A stretch of DNA of 63,317 nucleotides from Neorhizobium huautlense (GTDB taxonomy: Bacteria > Pseudomonadota > Alphaproteobacteria > Rhizobiales > Rhizobiaceae): assembly GCF_030811685.1 (NCBI RefSeq), contig NZ_JAUSRF010000026.1, forward strand, positions 1 through 63,317. Direction: 5' to 3'. The notes under the pieces were generated by a model. The model saw only the letters and a program-made list of their open reading frames with translations, searched no databases and was not told the origin of the DNA. How positions within the stretch are numbered: position 1 is the stretch's first letter; each line of letters opens with the position of its first letter. Shown piece by piece: positions 26,611 through 33,685 of this stretch. The position numbers were made by a program, and so were the translations under genes.

Positions 26611-26781
26611 ATGGACGACTTGGCGAGCGACCTATTTTGGGATTCTGACCTGGAAATCTTGCCGCCAGAGCATGTCACCGAATGCGAAACGGCCATCTGC
26701 GTTTGTTGTTGCCTACAGCGTCCGCGCTCATTGATGGACGAGGATGGCTGCGGAATTTGCGATGAATGTCTGGCACCTTGA
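26611..26781 (+). CDS. Small cysteine-rich hypothetical protein
   Basis: A 56-residue protein with an acidic N-terminus (MDDLASDLFWDSDLE) and a cysteine-rich C-terminus: C-x4-C-x-C-C-C followed by C-G-I-C-D-E-C. The paired C-x2-C motifs could bind zinc. The ATG at 26611 follows GGGAGC; an ATG at 26584 is in frame. Not recognised as a named family. Confidence 0.5.
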   Translation: MDDLASDLFWDSDLEILPPEHVTECETAICVCCCLQRPRSLMDEDGCGICDECLAP

Positions 26782-26850
26782 CGATCTCGAGGCCAAAACC
26801 AATGTTACACCTCCCCGTCCGCTCTGGACCGCTTTAAGAAAGGATACGGT

Positions 26851-27096
26851 ATGGCTGTAATCGCCGACTGGCTCGACGATCGAGTACAGGAAATCATCCG
26901 CTCCCCGGGGTTACACGATAAGAAGCCCGATTTTCGTAACGAGGCGAAAGTCTTGGTAGAGAGCGCCGAAGCCGAAGGTTTTACCGTTGCCGAGATCAAA
27001 GCGGCTTGTGGCGGCGACGTCGAGCGGTATCTCCTCGATCAGCAGAACGCGATGACCGATGTAAATCGACAGCAGAGACTGGCAGACGACGACTAA
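26851..27096 (+). CDS. Small hypothetical protein (possibly DUF768-like)
   Basis: An 81-residue helical, acidic protein: WLDDRVQEIIRSPGL, then EAEGFTVAEIKAACGGDVERYLLDQ. The A-x-x-x-G-x-x-x-x-E-I pattern resembles rhizobial DUF768 proteins, but the match is loose. AAGGAT precedes the ATG. It is a single unit in a row of small genes. Confidence 0.55.
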   Translation: MAVIADWLDDRVQEIIRSPGLHDKKPDFRNEAKVLVESAEAEGFTVAEIKAACGGDVERYLLDQQNAMTDVNRQQRLADDD

Positions 27097-27178
27097 GGGA
27101 AGCCAGCCGGAGTTCATTTATGTCTCGCGAAACAAACGCGGTCACTGGGACGTTCTCGCGCCGTTAAGGAGAACTATT

Positions 27179-27421
27179 ATGCCTGGAACCTTTGTGTCGA
27201 TTTATGTCCTGGCCTTCGATCTCGACGACCGCGACCAACCCGTCAAAGCTTTCGATCCGCGCCCTGCCGCCACCGAAGAGGCGGCTATAGAGGAAGGTCG
27301 AGATCTGGATGCTCGGCACGCTGGCGTCATCGTGTGGAAAAGAAAGGGGGATCCAGTCGTCGGAGAAGAGGGTGAACCCGAAATCATCTTTCAGTCCGGT
27401 AAGGTAGGCGACTTCGCCTGA
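27179..27421 (+). CDS. Small hypothetical protein
   Basis: An 80-residue acidic protein with TFVSIYVLAFDLDDRDQPV at the start and GVIVWKRKGDPVVGEEGEPE near the end, consistent with a small beta-rich fold. No family recognised. The start is supported by a strong TAAGGAG eight bases upstream of the ATG. Same strand as its small-gene neighbours but separate from them by 80-150 bases. Confidence 0.6.
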   Translation: MPGTFVSIYVLAFDLDDRDQPVKAFDPRPAATEEAAIEEGRDLDARHAGVIVWKRKGDPVVGEEGEPEIIFQSGKVGDFA

Positions 27422-27927
27422 AGTTCTTGAAGATGGAGAGGTCTTCGTACTCGGCCTCAGCGTTGAGCAAGCCGTTTCCTCTGCCGAGGTGTCGAAACCT
27501 GTTCAGCAGGTTTCCGGTGGACTCGCGGTGTTATGCGGGTATGATCGTCCAATCGTTGCCATACGTACAAGTAGGCGGTGACGACTGAGGGTTACTATGT
27601 GCTCCCGCCTGCGATGACGACAGGACGGCCGATCATGAGACTCAGATCCAGGTTCATAACTCTTAACGATTTTTTTATGCGCAGGCTTCAAGATACTCGC
27701 CGCTTGAAACTGTCAGACGTCGGATCGTCAGCATTGCGATCTACACCGCGTCCGAGGACCCTGACCTCGTCACCGCGCCCAATATGGACAAGGCGCTCCG
27801 GCTGCTTCTCCGCAAGGTGGCGCTCCGTGAACTCGGCCTCTCCAACGACGCGGTACCTCGCAAATACACTCATCGAGCGCGAACTTCTTCCAGTTTCTCG
27901 AGTTCGGAGACCAGTGAGGGTATAATC
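27422..27927. other. Unassigned region with two protein-like frames lacking starts
   Basis: Right after the previous stop an overlapping plus-strand frame reads EVLEDGEVFVLGLSVEQAV and ends near 27580. A second frame leading into the response regulator reads IVSIAIYTASEDPDLVTAPN, then MDKALRLLLRKVALRELGLS. Neither has a good start codon or ribosome site, and I recognise neither. They may be remnants. The promoter of the response regulator should lie here. Confidence 0.3.
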
Positions 27928-28332
27928 ATGCCAAATGAAGCTCTGTCTGGCCGCACATACCTTGTGGTTGAAGACGAATATCTGGTCGCATCCGATATGC
28001 AGACAATGCTTGAAAGCGCCGGAGCGAGAGTTTTTGGGCCAGTGTCGGATGTCCGGCAAGCGATGGAGGTGCTTTCAGAACCGAGCCTCGAGATTGACGC
28101 TGCTGTGCTCGACATCAATCTTCACGGCGAAATGGTTTATCCGGCTGCGGCACTCCTTGCCAGGCGAGGCACGCCATTCATTTTCGTCACGGGGTATGAT
28201 TGTGCAGCGATGCCAAAGGAATTCTCGGCGGCTCCGTGCTTGTCGAAACCAACTGTTGAAGCGGACCTGATAGCGGCGTTGAGCGAGATATCATCAACCA
28301 GAGATCTCGGGTTGGCGGCCGAACAGATGTAG
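27928..28332 (+). CDS. Single-domain response regulator (receiver only)
   Basis: A 134-residue CheY-like receiver with no output domain. The acidic pair is in YLVVEDEYLVASDM, the phospho-accepting Asp in AAVLDINLHGE, and the Thr/Lys switch residues in FIFVTGYD and CLSKPT. It resembles the receiver at the end of the HWE hybrid kinase 5.4 kb away, which has the same VEDDYYMASD and LLDLNLGG pattern. Such receivers often work as phosphate acceptors or sinks for HWE kinases. GAGGG precedes the ATG at 27928. A longer frame upstream has no receiver content. Confidence 0.85.
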   Translation: MPNEALSGRTYLVVEDEYLVASDMQTMLESAGARVFGPVSDVRQAMEVLSEPSLEIDAAVLDINLHGEMVYPAAALLARRGTPFIFVTGYDCAAMPKEFSAAPCLSKPTVEADLIAALSEISSTRDLGLAAEQM

Positions 28333-28391
28333 TAAAGCCGCCGGTGCTTGACCGCCTGCTAGAAACCCATTCGACCGGGAACTGATCGCCT

Positions 28392-30215
28392 TCATGATCT
28401 CCGTTCCTGCATCACCTCCGCGATTTCCCGAACAAGCGGTATATTCGCCAAGTCGTTGACCAAGACGCTCAGCTTCGGCTTCCAGTTCGGATAGCTGTCG
28501 CCTGTGCCGGGGATGTTTGTCGGGTGCTTTTCACCCGTCATATCTGCCAGCCGGACGGCGACCATTATGGATGGCGTCTTGGCAATGAAATGGTGCGCGC
28601 TGACAACGAGCTTCTGCAGCTTGTCATCGGTCGCGGTGGCTGGTGACAGACGATCAGGCGGCTCTGTGCCAGCATCTTCGAGCGCGATTTTGAGGTCTCG
28701 GCGCTCCAGCTTCCGCTCGTCGACATGCGTCGCGCTGATATCCGGAGGCACAATCCCGTAAGTCTCCCGCGCTCTGATGTCCGCACCGCGCCACCAGCCG
28801 GCCAGTGTCTGATGGTCATGCGTGGAAATACAGGCAAGCGACAAACGCGGATAGGCGTTTGCAGGCTTGAAGCCATCCTCGCCGCGCTCGTAAGACAGGA
28901 TCCGATAAGACAATATCCCAGCGTCGGCCAGATCGCCTTGCAGTCCTTCAGGCAGCATCCCTAGATCCTCCCCTATGACGAGGCACTCGAACTCCGTAGA
29001 CGCATCTGCCAAGATCCGCATCAACGCATCTTGCGGATAGTTCACGTAAGCGCCGCACTCGGGAGAATCGTCGAGCGGCACGAGGAATAGTCGCCGAAGC
29101 GCGGCAGCATGGTCTATACGGATGGCGCCGGCGTAATGCATGGCAGCGATGACCATGCGTCGGTAAGGAGGCTCTTTACCTGATGCGATCGCTGCAGGAT
29201 GTAAGGCCGCGAGGTGCCAGTCCTGCCCCTCGGTGGCAAATGGATCGGGTGGGCTCCCGACCGTGGCGTCGGAGATGTATACCTCTTGTTCGCTCCAGGT
29301 CGCGGACCCGTCGATGGCTTCTCCGACAGCCAGATCCAGATAGAGGCCTATTCGCATGCCTGCCTCGCTGGCGACCGCAGCTGCCTCGCTTAACTGCTTA
29401 TGGGCGAGCCATTGCAGCCACATGTGAAAGCGGATCTCGTCGGCATACGGATCAGCAAACTGAGAGACCGCGGCGCTATCGGGAGCCTGATACTCGGTCG
29501 GCCAGGATCTCCAACCTGCACCCTTACCATCTGCTTCCATGTGTGCCGACAAGGTCTCAAACAGCGCATGCCGGCGCAAAACCTCTCCGCGTTCAAGGAT
29601 GAATTGTTCGAATGCTGCGTCGTCTGCCGTCTCGGTGACGCGGCCCGCTTGCCAGATTTCGCGCAGAGCGGGGACTTTGACTTTGGCAACGCCCACGTAA
29701 TCAACCAAATCGCTCTGTCTCAGGACCTCCAATTGATTTTCGCGTGTCTCGTTAGCCTCAAAGCCGGCGAGCCGATCGACCGCTATGTAAAGAGGGTTGA
29801 GCATCTGACGGTTGGATGGCTCATAGGGGCTGCAGCGGTCGGGCTCCGCCAGAAAGGGCGCATGAAGCGGGTTAAGCCCAATGAAATCCGCACCCAGGGA
29901 CCGGGCCAACCGAACCATTTCGATCAAGTCCCAAAAGTCCCCGATGCCCCAGTTACGATCCGACCGCAACTCGTAGAGCTGGAGGTTGACACCCCAGACA
30001 CGGCCCGTCTCCAGGAAATCTGGCAAATATGACTTAGCGATGCCCTTTGATGGCGGATACTTAGGCCGCTCATCTGTCGAATTCTGATCGACGCCTAACG
30101 CGGATAAGATCTTCCGCTTGGTCTCGTCGGAGATCGGTACGTCCACATTTTCAGGCGACGGCCGCGTCAGGCTGATCCCATGTTGTTCGGCCATCCGATC
30201 GAGCTGCGATTTCAT
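28392..30215 (-). CDS. malQ: 4-alpha-glucanotransferase (amylomaltase)
   Basis: A 607-residue GH77 enzyme that transfers alpha-1,4-glucan segments. Diagnostic motifs are LRSDRNWGIGDFWDL, GADFIGLNPLHA and SPYEPSNR. The catalytic residues are visible as the nucleophile Asp in AIRIDHAAAL, the acid/base Glu in VIGEDLGMLPEGL and the third Asp in STHDHQTLAGWW. It is the last gene of the SDR-treZ-malQ operon, 33 bases after treZ. With TreZ it could rework maltodextrins, perhaps towards trehalose; treY is absent from the window. Confidence 0.93.
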   Translation of the reverse strand: MKSQLDRMAEQHGISLTRPSPENVDVPISDETKRKILSALGVDQNSTDERPKYPPSKGIAKSYLPDFLETGRVWGVNLQLYELRSDRNWGIGDFWDLIEMVRLARSLGADFIGLNPLHAPFLAEPDRCSPYEPSNRQMLNPLYIAVDRLAGFEANETRENQLEVLRQSDLVDYVGVAKVKVPALREIWQAGRVTETADDAAFEQFILERGEVLRRHALFETLSAHMEADGKGAGWRSWPTEYQAPDSAAVSQFADPYADEIRFHMWLQWLAHKQLSEAAAVASEAGMRIGLYLDLAVGEAIDGSATWSEQEVYISDATVGSPPDPFATEGQDWHLAALHPAAIASGKEPPYRRMVIAAMHYAGAIRIDHAAALRRLFLVPLDDSPECGAYVNYPQDALMRILADASTEFECLVIGEDLGMLPEGLQGDLADAGILSYRILSYERGEDGFKPANAYPRLSLACISTHDHQTLAGWWRGADIRARETYGIVPPDISATHVDERKLERRDLKIALEDAGTEPPDRLSPATATDDKLQKLVVSAHHFIAKTPSIMVAVRLADMTGEKHPTNIPGTGDSYPNWKPKLSVLVNDLANIPLVREIAEVMQERRS

Positions 30216-30248
30216 GGCGATCTCCCGTTGGCATCAAACCTGCCAATA

Positions 30249-32066
30249 TCATTCCTGAGCCGTGCCGATGCTGGCGCAGACGGACCAAGGAGCTACAGTG
30301 CTCTCGTTGGCCGAGCCCAGCAGAAAAAATCGCTCGCCTGTCAGCGGGGCTGGCAAAGCCGCGTGTTCGTCGGAAAGGTTGGCGAGGAGTTGAAGCCTTC
30401 CGCCGGCTGCGAGTGTCCATCCAACCAAGGTGAGGCGTCCGTCGTGCCGGAATGACGCGCCTCCACCACCCACTCCTTTTAAAAGCGGTACAATCCGGGT
30501 CTGCCGCAGGTTTAGGAGCGACTTATAGAAGCCAAGCATTTCTGCAGCGTCGCCGCTCTCAAGCTGGGACCAGTCGAGTTTCGACATGTTGAAAGTCGAT
30601 CGCGCGGTCGGATCAAGGAGGTCGTCGGCATCAAAGCCCGGAAGCCGCGACAATTCTTCCCGCCTGCCATTTTTGACTTTCTCGTTCAGTTCCTCGTCGA
30701 AGTCACAGAAGTAAGGAAACGGCTCGCGCGCTCCCCATTCCTCGCCCATGAACAGCATGGGGATCTGAGGCAATAGCAGATAGACGGCAGTTACCGCCTT
30801 GATGGCGTCCACGGGTCGATAGGTGATCATGCGATCGCCGAGCGCCCGGTTTCCGATCTGATCGTGGTTCTGGATGAAGGAGATGAACGCGGTAGGAGGC
30901 AAGCCGGCGCTAGGCTTGCCGCGGCTCTCCCCTCGATAGGGCATATGTTCTCCCTGAAAAACGAAACCCTCAGCTAGCGCGCGACCGATCCTGCCGTCGT
31001 CATCGGCATAGTCCTGGTAATAACCGAACGTCTCGCCGGTCGCGGCAATGTGCAGCACGTGATGGACATCGTCGTTCCACTGCGCCGTGAAGCTCCTGGG
31101 CCGACCTTTCTCATCGCGCGCCAGCAAATCGCTGTCGTTATCTTCATTTTCTACTATCAGGTGAACATGCCGGTTGCCCGCCGCTTTCCGTACCCGGCGA
31201 GCAAGCTCATGGAGAAGATGTTCCTCGCTGTCGTCCTTGATGGCGTGCACGGCGTCAAGGCGTAGCCCGTCCAGCCTGAACTCCTTGATCCAGTAGATCG
31301 CGTTCTGGATAACGAACTCTCTGACCGCCTTCGACCCCTCACCATCATAATTGATGCCATTGCCCCATGGCGTCTTGTGGTGCTCGGTGAATAGCGGGGC
31401 GTAATTCGGCAGGTAATTCCCGTCGGGTCCAAAGTGATTATAAACGACATCCAGGAAGACACTAATGCCGCGCTGATGGGCAGCATCGACCAGCGCCATG
31501 AAATCTTCGGGCCGTCCGTAGCTGCTGTCCGGCGCATAGGGCAGAACGCCGTCATAGCCCCAATTGTAGCGGCCAGGAAAATCGCTGACCGGCATAATCT
31601 GGATTGCCGTGACGCCGGTATCTGCCAAGTGGGCAAGTCGCTCGATCGCGGCACGGAAGGTTCCCTCAGCGGTGAAAGAGCCGACATGGAGTTCGTAGAT
31701 GACGCTTTCCTCCCACGGACGCCCTGCCCAATCCGCGACACTCCAATCGAAGGAGCTGGGATCGACCACCTCGCTGGGCCCGTGGACGTCTTCGGGTTGA
31801 TGGCGTGATGCCGGGTCCGGCACCTCAGGTCCGTCCGGCAACACGAATCTGTAACGGGTGCCTGACCGGGCGCCGGCCACAAAACAATGATGCCATCCGT
31901 CTTCTGAGCGTTCCATTTCCTGCGGGCCGCGCCCGTCAATAACGAGAGAAACGCATTTTGCCAGCGGAGCCCAAAGCCGGAAATCAACACCGCTAGCTGA
32001 GACAACGGGACCAAATGTATAATCGACCAAGACATCACCTTGTTTATCTTGCATGAAATCTGACAT
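30249..32066 (-). CDS. treZ: Malto-oligosyltrehalose trehalohydrolase
   Basis: A 605-residue GH13 enzyme that releases trehalose from maltooligosyl-trehalose. An N-terminal CBM48-like domain (FRLWAPLAKCVSLVIDG) is followed by the barrel: YELHVGSFTAEGTF, VSDFPGRYNWGYDGVLPYAP, the nucleophile Asp in DGLRLDAVHAI, Glu in LIVENEDND and Asp in FIQNHDQIGNR. Length is normal. Its first base overlaps the stop of the upstream SDR. It needs TreY to make its substrate, and treY is not here. Trehalose is an osmo- and desiccation protectant, which fits the stress-type neighbours. Confidence 0.94.
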   Translation of the reverse strand: MSDFMQDKQGDVLVDYTFGPVVSASGVDFRLWAPLAKCVSLVIDGRGPQEMERSEDGWHHCFVAGARSGTRYRFVLPDGPEVPDPASRHQPEDVHGPSEVVDPSSFDWSVADWAGRPWEESVIYELHVGSFTAEGTFRAAIERLAHLADTGVTAIQIMPVSDFPGRYNWGYDGVLPYAPDSSYGRPEDFMALVDAAHQRGISVFLDVVYNHFGPDGNYLPNYAPLFTEHHKTPWGNGINYDGEGSKAVREFVIQNAIYWIKEFRLDGLRLDAVHAIKDDSEEHLLHELARRVRKAAGNRHVHLIVENEDNDSDLLARDEKGRPRSFTAQWNDDVHHVLHIAATGETFGYYQDYADDDGRIGRALAEGFVFQGEHMPYRGESRGKPSAGLPPTAFISFIQNHDQIGNRALGDRMITYRPVDAIKAVTAVYLLLPQIPMLFMGEEWGAREPFPYFCDFDEELNEKVKNGRREELSRLPGFDADDLLDPTARSTFNMSKLDWSQLESGDAAEMLGFYKSLLNLRQTRIVPLLKGVGGGGASFRHDGRLTLVGWTLAAGGRLQLLANLSDEHAALPAPLTGERFFLLGSANESTVAPWSVCASIGTAQE

Positions 32067-32842
32067 CAGCGAAGCAGACCTTGACCGCCGTCGACCCAGA
32101 TAGGTGAACCGGTGATATGCCGGGATCGATCTGATGCGAGGAAGGCAATGACGTCGGCGACGTCTTCGCTGCGGCCTGGACGTCCCCCCGTGATAGGCAC
32201 CTGCCCATCGGGCCAGACAACAGGTATCGCTGTCTCATCTTCTTTTCGAAGCTTGGTGTTCGTCTCGATATTTGTATCGATCTCACCGGGACACACAGCG
32301 TTGATGCGGATGTGATGGCGTGCAAGTTCCAGCGCAAGCTGCTGAACCATTGCCACCTGTCCCGCTTTCGTAGCGGTGTATGCCGTCGCGCCGGGGGTCG
32401 TGAACGTCCTCGTGCCGTTTATAGACGATACGACGATGATGGATCCGCCACCCGACCGCTTGAGCTCGGGTACGGCCGCACGGATTGTCAAAAACGTGCC
32501 GGTGAGATTGACCGAGATCGTGTCGTTCCATTCGGCAAGCGTCAGATCGTCGATGGGCGCCCAAACCCCGTTGATACCGGCATTGGCGACAACAACATCG
32601 AGGCGGCCATACTGTTCGACGACCTGCCGCACGGCCGCGGCCATTTGCTCCTCATCCGCTATATCTGCCAGCAGTGCTATGGCGTGCCCGCCGTTGCCCT
32701 TAATCTCGTCTACCGTGGAAGAAATGTCCTCCAGGGTGTGCCCCAGCACACCGATGTTCATACCATCTGCCGCCAAGGCCAGCGCTGCCGCTTTTCCAAT
32801 CCCCGATCCTGCTCCAGTGACGAGGGCAATAGCTTGTTTCAT
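32066..32842 (-). CDS. Short-chain dehydrogenase/reductase (SDR)
   Basis: A 258-residue NAD(P)-dependent oxidoreductase with all classical SDR motifs: TGAGSGIGKAAAL (residues 9-21), NAG in VVANAGINGV, the catalytic Ser in VVSSINGTR, YTATK for Tyr-x-x-x-Lys, and the closing SRHITGSPIWVDGG. The ATG at 32842 has GGGAG upstream; the longer frame passes through the promoter region. It heads the treZ-malQ operon. A possible role in sugar redox (glucose dehydrogenase-like) is inference; SDRs cannot be assigned a substrate by eye. Confidence 0.9.
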   Translation of the reverse strand: MKQAIALVTGAGSGIGKAAALALAADGMNIGVLGHTLEDISSTVDEIKGNGGHAIALLADIADEEQMAAAVRQVVEQYGRLDVVVANAGINGVWAPIDDLTLAEWNDTISVNLTGTFLTIRAAVPELKRSGGGSIIVVSSINGTRTFTTPGATAYTATKAGQVAMVQQLALELARHHIRINAVCPGEIDTNIETNTKLRKEDETAIPVVWPDGQVPITGGRPGRSEDVADVIAFLASDRSRHITGSPIWVDGGQGLLR

Positions 32843-32872
32843 TGCAGACTCCCGGTTGATGGCGGTCGGGGT

Positions 32873-32899
32873 AACAGCTGGATCTGCACCGAAGTTCCA
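32873..32899 (-). promoter_or_regulatory. Possible EcfG/RpoE2-like promoter of the SDR-treZ-malQ operon
   Basis: On the minus strand GGAAC (32899-32895) is followed after 18 bases by TGTT (32876-32873), about 30 bases before the SDR start. The rhizobial general stress consensus is GGAAC-N16/17-CGTT, so the spacing is one longer and one base differs. It is weaker than the divergent promoter at 32988. Confidence 0.35.
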
Positions 32900-32987
32900 A
32901 ACCGCCCATCTGTGTACGTTGTTGGACAGTTGTTCTTTCGAACCAATGGTGCGGTCTGCCCTTTCTTTGTTGGCTTTGCAGTATGTT

Positions 32988-33013
32988 GGAACCGGACCTC
33001 CTCGCCCCCCGTT
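32988..33013 (+). promoter_or_regulatory. EcfG/RpoE2-type general stress promoter of the VOC gene
   Basis: GGAAC (32988-32992) and CGTT (33010-33013) with a 17-base spacer match the alphaproteobacterial general stress sigma-factor consensus exactly. The start codon of the VOC gene lies 49 bases downstream. Confidence 0.65.
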
Positions 33014-33061
33014 CCCTTGAGTGCGAGACCGCAGGAATTTTCCGGCTGCAAGGAGAGACGG

Positions 33062-33472
33062 ATGAAACACTATCTCGGAAGAGTCATCGACCACATCCAT
33101 CTTTGTGTCTCTGACATAGAAGCGAGCAGGCGCTTCTACCGTGCCGCCTGTCACGCGCTCGGCCTCGAACATACGTTCGTTGACGGAGGGGAATACTTTT
33201 CGTTTGACGAGATTTATGTAGACGCGGCGACCGACTACGTCTCACGTATTCATTTTGCGTTTCAGGCCAAAACTCACGATGACGTGCGCCGCTTTTACTC
33301 AGATACGATCGAAGCAGGCGGGCGGCCCAATGGTGAACCTGGTTTCAGGCCATATCATGATCAGTATTTTGCGGCCTTTGTGCTTGATCCGGATGGCAAC
33401 AATATAGAAGCAGTCTGCGACGCGCCAACGCATCGCTCGGCAGCCGCTATTTCAGTTGAGCGTGGGCCATGA
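33062..33472 (+). CDS. VOC (glyoxalase/bleomycin-resistance) family protein
   Basis: A 136-residue vicinal-oxygen-chelate protein. Two beta-alpha-beta-beta-beta modules are visible: RVIDHIHLCVSDIEASRRFY with a metal-type His at the start, and near the end YYAAFVLDPDGNNIEAVC-like sequence with the metal-type Glu. Members include lyases, dioxygenases and resistance proteins, so the reaction is open. AAGGAGAG precedes the ATG. It is a single-gene unit under a general stress promoter, divergent from the trehalose operon, which suggests a role in detoxification under stress (inference). Confidence 0.85.
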   Translation: MKHYLGRVIDHIHLCVSDIEASRRFYRAACHALGLEHTFVDGGEYFSFDEIYVDAATDYVSRIHFAFQAKTHDDVRRFYSDTIEAGGRPNGEPGFRPYHDQYFAAFVLDPDGNNIEAVCDAPTHRSAAAISVERGP

Positions 33473-33685
33473 TCCTCCGGTTTCTTGATGCAACCCCGAG
33501 GCTCCGGCTCGCGCAAAGAGAAATCTCCGCCCCGCAGCCCTCGGGGCAAGCTGCCAGAGGTCTGGGCCGTCCCCCTTGCAATCCCACCGTCGAGTTGTGC
33601 AATCGTTTCAGGGATGGACGCGGAAAGCATGCACTCCCTGAGCACCAATAGCCCGCTCCCACACCAACGGATCGACACTATCTGG

